Shown here piece after piece: positions 1 through 10,600 of a DNA stretch of 56,452 bases. How positions within the stretch are numbered: position 1 is the stretch's first letter; each line of letters begins with the position of its first letter. The position numbers and the translations under genes are program-made. The stretch is from Muribaculaceae bacterium (lineage in GTDB: Bacteria; Bacteroidota; Bacteroidia; Bacteroidales; Muribaculaceae). The notes below the pieces were generated by a model that did not search any database, was not told the DNA's origin, and worked only from the letters and a program-made list of their open reading frames with translations. The stretch spans positions 1 through 56,452 of the forward strand of contig JAFZSO010000018.1 of the NCBI GenBank assembly GCA_017619355.1. Direction: 5' to 3'.

Positions 1-3000
1 AGAGGCCATCAACCATCAGTCTTCATCCACTCCCCAACACCAGTCCCCCGTAGGTGAAATTACGGTAGCGCCGCTTTCTTTCTCCCAAACTGGTGTTTAT
101 ATCGACTGTATTAACAATCCTGAAGACACTCAGTACAACATTCCATGGGTATTCGGTTTCCCTGCCGATATGGACGCTGAGCGGCTGCGCAAAGCCGCAT
201 TGACAGTTTTAGAGGCGCACAAGCATATCTTTGTTCGCTTTGAGGCCGATGGCGATGACATTGTACAACGTTATGCACCCGTTGATATCGATATTCCAAT
301 ATTATCGCTTTCGGACGTACAGCTCGCAGAGCACAAAAAGGCTTTTGTACGCCCGTTTGATTTGGCCAAGGACGTGCTATGCCGAATGGAAATTGCCAAG
401 ACAGAAAGTGGTGTATTCCTGCTTTTAGACATACATCATTTGGTATTCGACGGCAGTTCGCTGGATTTGTTTATCATCCAACTTTGTGATGTTTTGGAAG
501 GCAAGGGCGTAGAGAAGGAGACCTATACTCATCTAAATCACGCAGCCGACGAACAAAAAGATTCGGTAGAGGCTCACAAGGCTTACTATGATAATTTGTT
601 GGGGGCGTGCGAAGGGGCTACCGAGTTGCCAGCAGACCTAACAACACCTCATGAATGCGAGAAATCATCGGAATTGTATCGCCCAATCGACTTAGATGCC
701 ATTGAGCGCTTCTGCCGTGAGCACCCAGTAACCCCAGCACACCTGACACTGGCGGCTACACTATTGACATTTGCCCGCTTTACTGGCAACGACGACCTGT
801 ATATAAGCACCGTTTCCAGTGGACGTTCCAATATCCGTATTCAAAACACCTTCGGTATGTTTGTCAATACACTTCCGTTTGCTGCGAAACTTGGTGGCGG
901 GAGTGTGATGGACTTCATCAAGGATGTGAGCAAACGCTTCGCCGAGGCCATGCGCCATGAGCAGTATCCTTTTGCCCGTATTGCCGCCGACTATGGTTAT
1001 ACTCCTGAACTGGCATTTGCCTATCAGTTAGGAATGGTTACGCGCTATATGCAGAACGGGCACGAGGTGAGTGTTGAAAGTTTAGAGGCAGGTGCTCCTA
1101 AGTTCAAGTTGATAGTACGCTTGGAGATTCATAACGGACAGCCGAGCATCGTGTCGGAATATGACAACGGCCAGTACAGCGAATCATTAGTGTCGCAACT
1201 CACCGAGTCGATTGCCAATGTGCTTAAGACTTTCATCAACCAGCCACAGACACCACTTGCCGATGTATCGCTACTCTCGGCAGAACAGGTTCAGTTGCTG
1301 GATTCCTTCAACCAAAACGAAGTGCCTTACGACGACACTCAAACCGTTGTCTCGTTGTTCCGCCGTCAGGCAAAAGAGACTCCCGACAACGTTGCTGTGG
1401 TTTATAAAGACACAAGGCTGACTTACCGTGATATTGACGAGTTGAGTGACCGAATCGCCAGTTATATTGCCTCGAAGGGCTTAGGAACCGAAGATGTGGT
1501 CTCGGTGTTGATTCCGCGTTGCGAATTGATGCCTATTGCGTCATTAGGCGTTATTAAGGCCGGTTGTGCCTATCAACCATTAGACCCCACCTACCCGAAA
1601 GAGCGTCTGAACTTCATGATGCAGGATGCTGATGCCAAACTGCTTATTGCCGACGAAGAATTGCGGCCCATCGTAGACGAATATCAAGGCGATGTGCTGC
1701 TGACAAAAGACATTAAAAACATCGAAATAGCGGACCATCGACAGGCCGAGGTTTCACCCGATGACTTATTTATACTCCTCTACACTTCAGGCTCGACGGG
1801 AACGCCTAAGGGTTGTCAGTTGACGCATAGAAATCTCGTGGCCTTTATCCATTGGTATCATCGCTATTTCGACCTGAAGGAGACAGATAAAGTTACTGCT
1901 TATGCATCGTATGGTTTCGACGCTAACATGTTTGACACATATCCAGCACTGACGCGTGGTGCCGCGGTTTATATCATTCCTGAGGAACTTCGTTTGGATT
2001 TGATAGCCCTGAACGAGTATTTCGAGCATGAACACATCACCAATGCCTTTATGACGACACAGGTGGCATATCAGTTTGCGACAACCATCGAAAATCATTC
2101 GTTAAAACACTTCACAACAGGTGGTGAGAAACTGGCTTCGCTTGAGCCTACTAAGGGCTATAAGTTGCATAACGCCTATGGACCTACCGAAACCACGATT
2201 CTCGAAACCTGCTATCAAGTGGACCAGAAGATGAAGAACATTCCCATTGGCAAAGCAATCGATAACATGCACTTGTATGTTGTAGATTCACAAGGTCACC
2301 GCTTGCCTGCAGGTGCTGTGGGTGAGTTGTGGGCCAGTGGACCGCAAGTGGGCCGAGGCTATCTGAACCGACCAGAGAAAACGGCCGAAGTGTTTATCGA
2401 GAATCCTTTCTCAAAAGAAGCCAAGTATGCGCGAATTTACAGAACAGGCGATATCGTTCGCTATCTGGAAGATGGCAGTATCCAGTTTGTAGGTCGAAGC
2501 GACGGACAGGTGAAGATTCGCGGCTTCCGCATCGAACTCAAGGAAGTAGAGGCCGTTATCCGCGACTTCCCTGGCATCAAGGATGCCACTGTCCAGGCTT
2601 TTGATGAGCAAGGCGGAGGAAAATTCATTGCTGCCTATATCGTTAGCGACGAGCAGATAGACATCGAGGCTTTGAACAGCTTCATCCTTGACCAGAAACC
2701 GCCGTATATGGTGCCTGCCGTGACGATGCAGATTGACAGCATCCCATTAAACCAGAACCAGAAGGTGAACAAGAAGGCACTTCCAAAGCCAGAGAAGAAG
2801 GCCTCACAAGCAGAAACCGTGAATGCGCCATTAAATGTACTGGAAGAGGAACTGCACGAACTGATTGCCAGCATCATCAACAATACCGACTTTGGCATCA
2901 CTACCATTCTGGGCTATGCCGGATTAACCTCTATTTCAGCCATCAAACTCGCCGTTCAGGTGAACAAGCGCTACGGAGTCACCCTCGATTCGAAATCGCT

Positions 3001-6000
3001 GGTCAAGAGCGGCACGCTACAGGGCATTGAGAACGAGATTCTAACACACTGCTTGAGTGGAGATGCGCAGTCAAAGACTCCAGAAGTCAAACCATCACAC
3101 AATATCGCATCACCCGTACCGCTCTCCTACCCGCAACAGGGAATCTATGTGGAGTGCATGAAGAATCCCATGGCCATTGTCTATAATGTTCCCTTCTCAC
3201 TGACCTTCCCTGCAGGAGTATCAGCCGATGAACTGACAAAAGCAGTTGCCGAGGTAGTGCGCCTGCACCCGTTGCTCGCTTGCCATTTCGAGCTTCAGGG
3301 CAACGAGACTGTACAGGTATGGAACAAGGATCATGAGGCTCTCGTGGGTCGGCAAAAAATGAGCGATGCTGAATATGAGCAGCATAAGCACGAGTTCGTC
3401 ATGCCGTTCCGTTTGAACGAAGGTCCGCTCTACCGATTGGAGGTCGTAGAGACCGATACTGCTCTTCACCTGTTGGCTGACTTCCATCATCTCATCTTCG
3501 ACGGTGCCTCTTTCGACATATTCTTCTCGCAAGTGGCAGCGCGTCTTAATGGAGAATCTATAGAAGCCGAACAATTCACTTATGCTGATTATGTGAAGAG
3601 TACAGAAGAGAACCCTGAAGCCAAGGATTTCTTCAACAAGGTTCTGGCAAACTGCGAAGATGCTACAGAGATACCTGCCGATTTACAGGGAACAAAAAAC
3701 CAAAGCCATACCGGTGAGGCTGCATTCCCCATTGACATGGAACGCATTGAGCAGTTCTGTCACACACAGGGCATCACGCCCGCCAATCTGCTGTTAGGAG
3801 CAGTCTATTACACCATTTCCCGCTATGCTGCCACTCGCGATGTGTATATGTCGACCATTAGCAATGGCCGTTCTGATGTGCGTTTGTCTGATACCGTAGG
3901 CATGTTTGTAAACACATTGGCTCTACATGGTCATATCGGCGAAGGCATGGTGAAGGATTTCCTGAAGACTGTCAGCACTGACTTCGACGAGACCATGCGA
4001 CATGAGCAGTATCCATTTGCTCGCGTTGCTGCCGACTATGGTTTCTATTCGAAGATCAACTTCGTATATCAGATGGGGGTTATCAACGAATACAAGATAG
4101 GCGAAACACCTCTGGATATTGAGACGATGGAGCTCGACATCCCGAAGTTCAAAGCATGTGTTCTCATCAGTCCTCATCAAGGTCAGCCCTCGGTGGTCGT
4201 GCAGTATGACGATTCCTTCTATAGTCAGCAAATGATGGCAGGTCTTGCCGAGAGCATTGCCGCTGTAGCAAATCATTTCATCGACACACCTGATGCGTCG
4301 TTGCGCAGCATCTCCATCATGAGTGAGCGGCAGCGCCAGATGGTTGCACCCATGCATGAAGAAGGCCGTGGCGATATTCCGGTGCTCTTCCTGCATCAAG
4401 GCATGGAGCAGCAGGCTGCCCAGCATCCCGACCGTCTGGCATTGGTGGCCAGCGATGCAACCTTCACCTACGCTGAGTTCAACTCAGCTGCCAATCGCAT
4501 CGCAAATGCCTTGATACAGCGGGGCGTGAAGCCACGCGACAGGGTCGCCATGTTGTTGCCGCGTACCAGCAGGGTGATGCTCTCGATGTATGGCATTCTG
4601 AAGACGGGAGCAGCCTTTATTCCTTGTGACCCGCACTACCCTGCCGACCGCATCCAGCTGATACTCGATGACTCCGATGCCCGTTATATCATCACCGACG
4701 CAGAGCATGCCAATCTGGTACCAGCCGACAAGATGCTTGATGTTGAGGAACTGCTCAACTGTCAGTTGTCAACTCTCAACTGTCAGCCCGACATTACTCC
4801 CGATGACTTGGCCTACCTGATTTACACCAGCGGTTCTACGGGTCGTCCTAAGGGCGTGATGCTGCATCACCGCGGCATCTGTAACGAGTTGACAGCCCAC
4901 CCTGTGAACAAACGCAACTATATTGCCAAGAATGAAGGGCATGCTGCGCTCGGACTCACATCGCTTTCATTCGATGGCTCATTCGTAGAACACGGTCTGG
5001 CACTCTTCAACGGACTCACCTTCGTGCTTGTACACGACGACTATGTGAACGATCCGCTCGAGGTAACCCGCTTAATGGACGATAACCATGTTGACATCAT
5101 CTGTTCTGCACAGTCGCGTTTGGTTTCGTTCATGGCCAGCGATGGTTTCATGGAAGCCCTGCGCCGTTGCATCATTGTGATGTGTGGTGGTGAGAAATTC
5201 CCCGACGGCCTGATGCGCCGCCTGCAGGAACAAACGCCTCAAGCTCACATCTTCAATTGCTACGGACCTACGGAAACAACCGTAGAGAGTAACTGCCATG
5301 AGTTGACTCACGAGGAGCAAGTTACCGTTGGCCGTCCGTTGCTGAACATGCAGGAGTGCATTGTAGATCAGGATCTCAACGAACTGCCAGTTGGTGTGAT
5401 GGGCGAGCTGCTTATAGGTGGCGTACAGGTGGCTCACGGCTACAACAAACTGCCTGATAAGACCGATGCAGCCTTTATTACCTGGCAAGGACAACGCTTC
5501 TATCGTTCGGGCGACTTTGCCCGTTGGGACGAGAAGGGCCGTGTTCATATCCTCGGCCGTACCGACAATCAGGTAAAACTGCGTGGTCAACGCATCGAGC
5601 TGGGTGAGATAGAAAGTGTGATGATGAAGGTTGAGGGCGTTAACAATGTCACAGTACTCATCCGTAAGCTGAACGGAAAGGATCATCTCTGTGCCTATTT
5701 CGTGGCCGACCGCGAGATTCCCATCGACCAGATGAAGGCACAAATCAGCAAGAGCCTTACTACCTATATGGTGCCTACGGCCTATCTGCAACTGCCCGAA
5801 ATGCCTGTCACACCTAACGGAAAGATCAATACGAAAGTGCTGCCTGAACCTCAAATGGTTGCTGTTGGTGACTATGTGGCCCCGCAGAACGATACTGAAC
5901 AGACCTTCTGCGATATCTTCGCTGAAGTACTGCAGATTGAGAGAGTGGGTGCTACCGATAATTTCTTCGATCTGGGCGGTACTTCGCTGAATGTGACACG

Positions 6001-7339
6001 CGTCATCATCGAGGCCGACAAACACGAGGTGCATGTGGCCTATGGCGATGTGTTTACCAATCCAACCCCCAGGCAGCTTGCGGCTCTGATTTCAGGCTCT
6101 GATGCTTCTTCATCTGAAGGCGGCGATGCTACAGCCGATCGCAATTTCGACTACGCACCGCTCGACGCCCTTTTGAAGCAGAACACGCTTGACGCTTTCC
6201 GTGAAGGCAACCTGCAGAAGATTGGCAATGTGCTGCTTACGGGCTCAACAGGTTTTCTGGGCATTCACATTCTCAAGGAACTGATTGAACGCAACGATGT
6301 GCCTGTCATCTGGTGCATGGTGCGCGCTGAGTCTGAAGAGAAGGCACAGAACCGCCTGAAGACGATGCTGTACTTCTATTTCGCAAACAACTACAAAGAA
6401 CTGTTCGGCACACGCATCCGTGTTGTCTTGGGCGATGTTACCAAGGACTTCACCAGCCTCCCGACTCTCATCTCCGACTTCTCTGTCGACACCGTGTTCA
6501 ACTGCGCTGCAGTAGTGAAGCACTTCTCCAGTGGCACTGATATTGAAGATGTGAATATAGGCGGTGCTGTGAACTGCATGAATTTCTGCCTGAAGACAGG
6601 TGCCCGCCTCATACATACATCTACTTACAGTATTGGAGGCATGTCGGTAGAAGGGCGTCTGCCTGCTGATACGGTGCTCTCGGAACGCGACCTCTACTTC
6701 GGACCGTATCTCGACAACCAGTACATCCACTCCAAGTTTGTGTCGGAGCGTACGGTGCTCGACGGCATTGTGAATCACGGACTGAAGGCGAAGATTATGC
6801 GTTTGGGCAATCTGGCACCCCGCAGCACTGATGGTGAGTTCCAGATTAACTTCCAGACCAACAGCTCGATGGGGCGTATCCGTGTATTCAAGATGTTAGG
6901 GTGCTATCCCTACGATATAAGTGACGATGCAATGGAGTTCTCGCCCATCAATGAGGTGGCACAGGCTATCGTACTGCTCTCGCAAACGCCCGACAGCTGC
7001 TGTGTATTCCATCCTTACAACAACCATCCCGTGCTCTTTGGCGATGTGCTGGCTGGCCTGGCAAAGGTTGGTGGTGCTCCTGTTCAGGTTGAGACTGAGG
7101 AGTTCGCTCGCAAGATGGACGAGGCCAAAGCCGATTCGGTGCGCGCGAAGTTGTTGCAGAGCTTAATGGCATATCAGGATATGGCTCATGGTCAGCAAGT
7201 CACAACCATTGAGCCCGTCAACCAATACACCTCTCAGGTGCTTTACCGATTGGGCTTCAAGTGGTCAGCCACTTCGTGGGATTATATTGAACGCTTCTTG
7301 ATAGCCATTAACGGCTTCGGATACTTTGATGTGGAGTAA
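1..7339 (+). CDS. Multimodular nonribosomal peptide synthetase, C-A-T-C-A-T-R, 5' truncated by window edge
   Basis: The frame is open from base 2, so the gene starts left of the window. Domains by position: condensation 1 (about 71-1300, HHLVFDG at 434-454, FGMFVNT), adenylation 1 (about 1350-2790, core YTSGSTGTPKG), carrier 1 (Ser codon 2930 in GLTS), condensation 2 (about 3115-4330, HHLIFDG from 3485), adenylation 2 (about 4370-5840, YTSGSTGRPKG), carrier 2 (Ser codon 5984 in LGGTS) and a thioester reductase (about 6220-7336) with the NADPH motif GSTGFLG and a YIHSK active-site motif. There is no thioesterase or epimerase. By family knowledge such enzymes load amino acids on phosphopantetheine arms, join them, and release the chain by NADPH reduction as an aldehyde or alcohol; aldehydes often cyclise to pyrazinones. 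The linker before condensation 1 resembles the one between carrier 1 and condensation 2, so I infer at least one more upstream module. The product is unknown. No MbtH, phosphopantetheinyl transferase or exporter is nearby. Confidence 0.96.
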   Translation, partial: EAINHQSSSTPQHQSPVGEITVAPLSFSQTGVYIDCINNPEDTQYNIPWVFGFPADMDAERLRKAALTVLEAHKHIFVRFEADGDDIVQRYAPVDIDIPILSLSDVQLAEHKKAFVRPFDLAKDVLCRMEIAKTESGVFLLLDIHHLVFDGSSLDLFIIQLCDVLEGKGVEKETYTHLNHAADEQKDSVEAHKAYYDNLLGACEGATELPADLTTPHECEKSSELYRPIDLDAIERFCREHPVTPAHLTLAATLLTFARFTGNDDLYISTVSSGRSNIRIQNTFGMFVNTLPFAAKLGGGSVMDFIKDVSKRFAEAMRHEQYPFARIAADYGYTPELAFAYQLGMVTRYMQNGHEVSVESLEAGAPKFKLIVRLEIHNGQPSIVSEYDNGQYSESLVSQLTESIANVLKTFINQPQTPLADVSLLSAEQVQLLDSFNQNEVPYDDTQTVVSLFRRQAKETPDNVAVVYKDTRLTYRDIDELSDRIASYIASKGLGTEDVVSVLIPRCELMPIASLGVIKAGCAYQPLDPTYPKERLNFMMQDADAKLLIADEELRPIVDEYQGDVLLTKDIKNIEIADHRQAEVSPDDLFILLYTSGSTGTPKGCQLTHRNLVAFIHWYHRYFDLKETDKVTAYASYGFDANMFDTYPALTRGAAVYIIPEELRLDLIALNEYFEHEHITNAFMTTQVAYQFATTIENHSLKHFTTGGEKLASLEPTKGYKLHNAYGPTETTILETCYQVDQKMKNIPIGKAIDNMHLYVVDSQGHRLPAGAVGELWASGPQVGRGYLNRPEKTAEVFIENPFSKEAKYARIYRTGDIVRYLEDGSIQFVGRSDGQVKIRGFRIELKEVEAVIRDFPGIKDATVQAFDEQGGGKFIAAYIVSDEQIDIEALNSFILDQKPPYMVPAVTMQIDSIPLNQNQKVNKKALPKPEKKASQAETVNAPLNVLEEELHELIASIINNTDFGITTILGYAGLTSISAIKLAVQVNKRYGVTLDSKSLVKSGTLQGIENEILTHCLSGDAQSKTPEVKPSHNIASPVPLSYPQQGIYVECMKNPMAIVYNVPFSLTFPAGVSADELTKAVAEVVRLHPLLACHFELQGNETVQVWNKDHEALVGRQKMSDAEYEQHKHEFVMPFRLNEGPLYRLEVVETDTALHLLADFHHLIFDGASFDIFFSQVAARLNGESIEAEQFTYADYVKSTEENPEAKDFFNKVLANCEDATEIPADLQGTKNQSHTGEAAFPIDMERIEQFCHTQGITPANLLLGAVYYTISRYAATRDVYMSTISNGRSDVRLSDTVGMFVNTLALHGHIGEGMVKDFLKTVSTDFDETMRHEQYPFARVAADYGFYSKINFVYQMGVINEYKIGETPLDIETMELDIPKFKACVLISPHQGQPSVVVQYDDSFYSQQMMAGLAESIAAVANHFIDTPDASLRSISIMSERQRQMVAPMHEEGRGDIPVLFLHQGMEQQAAQHPDRLALVASDATFTYAEFNSAANRIANALIQRGVKPRDRVAMLLPRTSRVMLSMYGILKTGAAFIPCDPHYPADRIQLILDDSDARYIITDAEHANLVPADKMLDVEELLNCQLSTLNCQPDITPDDLAYLIYTSGSTGRPKGVMLHHRGICNELTAHPVNKRNYIAKNEGHAALGLTSLSFDGSFVEHGLALFNGLTFVLVHDDYVNDPLEVTRLMDDNHVDIICSAQSRLVSFMASDGFMEALRRCIIVMCGGEKFPDGLMRRLQEQTPQAHIFNCYGPTETTVESNCHELTHEEQVTVGRPLLNMQECIVDQDLNELPVGVMGELLIGGVQVAHGYNKLPDKTDAAFITWQGQRFYRSGDFARWDEKGRVHILGRTDNQVKLRGQRIELGEIESVMMKVEGVNNVTVLIRKLNGKDHLCAYFVADREIPIDQMKAQISKSLTTYMVPTAYLQLPEMPVTPNGKINTKVLPEPQMVAVGDYVAPQNDTEQTFCDIFAEVLQIERVGATDNFFDLGGTSLNVTRVIIEADKHEVHVAYGDVFTNPTPRQLAALISGSDASSSEGGDATADRNFDYAPLDALLKQNTLDAFREGNLQKIGNVLLTGSTGFLGIHILKELIERNDVPVIWCMVRAESEEKAQNRLKTMLYFYFANNYKELFGTRIRVVLGDVTKDFTSLPTLISDFSVDTVFNCAAVVKHFSSGTDIEDVNIGGAVNCMNFCLKTGARLIHTSTYSIGGMSVEGRLPADTVLSERDLYFGPYLDNQYIHSKFVSERTVLDGIVNHGLKAKIMRLGNLAPRSTDGEFQINFQTNSSMGRIRVFKMLGCYPYDISDDAMEFSPINEVAQAIVLLSQTPDSCCVFHPYNNHPVLFGDVLAGLAKVGGAPVQVETEEFARKMDEAKADSVRAKLLQSLMAYQDMAHGQQVTTIEPVNQYTSQVLYRLGFKWSATSWDYIERFLIAINGFGYFDVE

Positions 7340-7374
7340 CAATTTTAAAAATATTGGAAAAATTGGGGGAAATG

Positions 7375-7405
7375 TTGCGAGAACGAAAGATTTGATATAA
7401 ATTTG
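7375..7405 (+). promoter_or_regulatory. Bacteroidota-type promoter for the tRNA
   Basis: TAAATTTG at 7398-7405 matches the TAnnTTTG -7 element. A TTG at 7375-7377 sits about 20 bases upstream as a possible -33 element. It lies 45 bases before the tRNA and after the NRPS stop, so the tRNA probably has its own promoter. Confidence 0.5.
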
Positions 7406-7449
7406 CACTCGCTTTTGAGATGAGCATCGATGAAGATGGCATCCAAAGC

Positions 7450-7523
7450 GGTCCCATAGCTCAGTTGGTTAGAGCACCTGACTCATAATCAGGGAGTCCT
7501 TGGTTCAAGCCCAAGTGGGACCA
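7450..7523 (+). tRNA. tRNA with CAT anticodon (elongator Met or lysidine-type Ile2)
   Basis: The cloverleaf is complete: acceptor GGTCCCA pairs with TGGGACC, D-stem GCTC/GAGC, anticodon stem CCTGA/TCAGG around loop CTCATAA, T-stem CTTGG/CCAAG around TTCAAGC, discriminator A at 7523. The CCA end is not encoded. A fully paired first acceptor position and the absence of three G:C pairs in the anticodon stem argue against the initiator tRNA. Elongator Met and Ile2 (C34 modified to lysidine) cannot be separated by eye. Confidence 0.93.
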
Positions 7524-7524
7524 C

Positions 7525-7557
7525 AAAAAACCGCCTCAAACAAGGCGGTTTTTTTGT
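7525..7557. terminator. Bidirectional intrinsic terminator
   Basis: Stem CCGCCT (7531-7536) and AGGCGG (7543-7548) with a six-base loop, flanked by A-run and T-run (7525-7530 and 7549-7555). It can end the tRNA transcript on the plus strand and the three-gene operon arriving on the minus strand. Confidence 0.85.
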
Positions 7558-7604
7558 TTGTCTCCGGCACATGAGATTTCTACAGCCGTCAACACGAAAT
7601 CATC

Positions 7605-7632
7605 ATCTTGGGAATCACATAATTCCCAAGAT
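7605..7632. repeat. Perfect 11-bp inverted repeat spanning a stop codon
   Basis: ATCTTGGGAAT (7605-7615) and ATTCCCAAGAT (7622-7632) enclose a six-base loop. The hairpin covers the stop codon of the minus-strand gene ending at 7615. It has no T-run, so it may protect the mRNA 3' end or slow ribosomes rather than terminate. Confidence 0.6.
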
Positions 7633-10600
7633 AATATTAATGATGGCTGTGACATCGTTCACATTGATGGAGTCGTCGCCGTTCGCATTGGCGTTGTTGA
7701 AGTTGAACGGGCTGGGGTTCTTGCCCAGGATGTGGTTGATAACCGTGGTAACATCATTCACATCTACTTTGCCGTCTTCGTTGGCATCGCCAGGCAGGGG
7801 TTTCTCAGCAGTGAAATAACCCGTTACGGGGTTGGCCATTACGCCATCGACCTGATTGCTGTCATAGGCCACAGCACCTACTAGTTTTGTAGACCACAAG
7901 AACATGTCGTTGGTGGTTGCATTGGTCAAATCCCACGAGTTCTTGCAATAGATGGTGGTCATATCCTTGCACCAGGCTAACATCATTGTGGCATCTTCAA
8001 CCTTGCTCACATCGAAAGTGTTCAAATCAAGTTCCTTAAGGCTTTCGCAACTCCTGAACATCGAGTTCATATTGGTAGCCTCGCTGGTGTTCAGATACTC
8101 AAGACCTTCTATTTTGCTGAGATACTTCATATTTGCAAACCACTTGTAGAAACTGGTAGGTTTAAATCTGGCGAAACTTTCGTCGATAACCACCTTGGTG
8201 CAGTAACGAGCAATCATCGAGGAGAAAGTGTCGTTGTACCAACCAGGATAGTTCGTGCCCATATTAAGCAGATACATGCCTCTCCACACTTGGTTTACGG
8301 TCTGGCCTTCCCAAGTGCCTTCTGCCACAGGAGGTTCATCGGTGCAAGTCATGAACATCGTGAGCACATTGGTTCCATTAACATTCTGGCGGCAATAAAT
8401 CACTGTGGGCAGCATGTTGGTCTTGAAGTAGCCAGTAACGGGATTGGCCATCGTACCATCTGTTTTATTGGAGTCATAAGGTACGGCTCCCACGAGTTGG
8501 GTGGATCCTGCGAACATGCCAACCGTGGTGGGGATGTCCCAAGAATTGTCGCAATAGATGGTGGTAAGATTAGAGCAAGCACGGAACATGGCAGAGGCAT
8601 TTGTCACTTTGCTCACATCAAAACTGTTGACATCAATCGACACGAGAGAATGGCAACTCAGGAACATTGAGTTCATGTTGGTCACCTGGCTGGTGTTCAA
8701 GTACTCAAGTCCCGTGATATTGGTGAGATTCCCGAATCCATTGAACCAAGTATAGCAGCTCGTGGGTTCTACTAAGGCAAAACTGCTGTCGAACACCACA
8801 GTTGTGACTTCTGCTTTCACTTCGTTCCATCCAGGTGTTCCCCATCCGGTATTGAGGATTCTGTCGAGCCATACCTTAGTTATGGTGTGTCCGTCCCAAG
8901 TGCCGCTACTCAAAACACTGACTGGCTGCCTGACGAAGTAAAGGGTCGAATTGTCCTCGGTCCACAGCACGGCGTCAATGGAATCAGGGGTGAAGAAGGT
9001 GACGGTGACAGTCACCGATTCACCGGGCATGGTGAAGGTGTAGTTGCTGCCATCAGCGGTCACATTGATTTCGTTGCCTGAGGCATTGCCTGTGACAGTG
9101 ACGCTGCTTAAAGTGCTGAACTGGCCTGGTGCTGGAATGATGGTGATTGTTGTGCCAGGGAAACCTATTTCAGGAACCTGGACAGTACCGTCGCCATTAA
9201 CGACAAGTGTCACAGGATTAGACGAAGTGAAGTAGCCTGTTACAGGGTTAGCCATCGAACCATCGCTCACTCCACTCTCCCAATAAGATACAGCACCTAC
9301 AAGTTCAGTGTCGTAGGAGAACATAGCGTTACTCGTTTCGACATTCCATGTGTTATCGCACCAGATAGTGGTTAATGTGAAGCAATCGAAGAACATTCTG
9401 GTGGTAGAGGTGACCTTGCTCATGTCGAAGTTGTTGACATTGATAGTTGTCAACGACCAGCAGTTTTCAAACATTGAAGTCATGTCAGTGACCTCAGAAG
9501 TGTTCAAGTATTCCAATCCCTCAATATTTTCCAAATTGCGGAAAGAATAGAACCAGTGATAACAAGTGGCTGGCCGTGCGTTGGCAAAGCTGGGTGTAAA
9601 CACCACATTTTCAGCCACCCTGCTTTCGGTACTGTTCCAGAACGGCATTCCGAATGTCGGCAGAGCCATTCGGCCAATCCACAAGGCGGTGATAGTCTGG
9701 CCGTCGTAGGTGTCGCCAACCTGCGGTTCGCTTTTTGGGGCAACATCGTAGTCGAAGTAGAGCGTGCTGTTGCCTTCACACCAGATGACGCGAGCACCCA
9801 CGTCTTTAAATGTGGCACTAACGCGGAACTTGGTGCTCTCAAGATAGTTGGGGGCAATGTCGTCGTAGAAGTCATCGGGTAGTGTGAAACTGAAGTGTGT
9901 ATCATCGATGCTGGACACATATATTTCCTCTTGAGGGTACCACAAATTCTGTGATCTGATGGGAGCATGTGGCGTGCCGCCACCTTGAATTTCATATCCG
10001 GCCAAGACGGTGATGCCAGTTAACATGCAACCCATGTCGGGGGTAATGGTGAGTGTGACGGTGTCGCCCACACGAGCTTCCGACACATCGGAAGTGACGG
10101 TGCCATGCTCGCTGTCGAGAATCTCGATTTGGTAAACCGTGTGACGGAATGTGGCGTGGACCGTAACGTCGCCATAAGGCATGTTGAATGTGAGCAATTC
10201 GCCCATGGTTACCCAGGTGTACTCCAAATCGTTTCCATCTTCATCGGTGATTGAGAGGTGGTTAAGGGCATAGTCTTCATCAGGGGTGACTGTCAGAGTC
10301 ACCAGGTCGCCATGGTGGTGGGCTTGGCCCGATATGGTTTCACTCACAGAACCGTGTTGCATGTTTTCGTCGAAGAACACATAGTAGTCGGCCAGCTTGA
10401 ATGTGGCATTAACGGTTACTTGGCGGCAGTCAGGCATGATAAATGAGAAACTGTTCTCGCCTACTGTCGTGAAATCTACCGGAATAGACGAGGAGTTATC
10501 GGTCTCGGCCACTACTGTTACCACATCGGTGTCATATCCTTGGTCGGGTTCCGTGTAGAAATATATCACATCTCCTTCATAGCCAGAATTTTCTGTGAGT

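Noticed and set aside
7450-7523. Integration site at the CAT tRNA
   Set aside because: No direct repeat of the tRNA 3' end, integrase or phage gene is found nearby.
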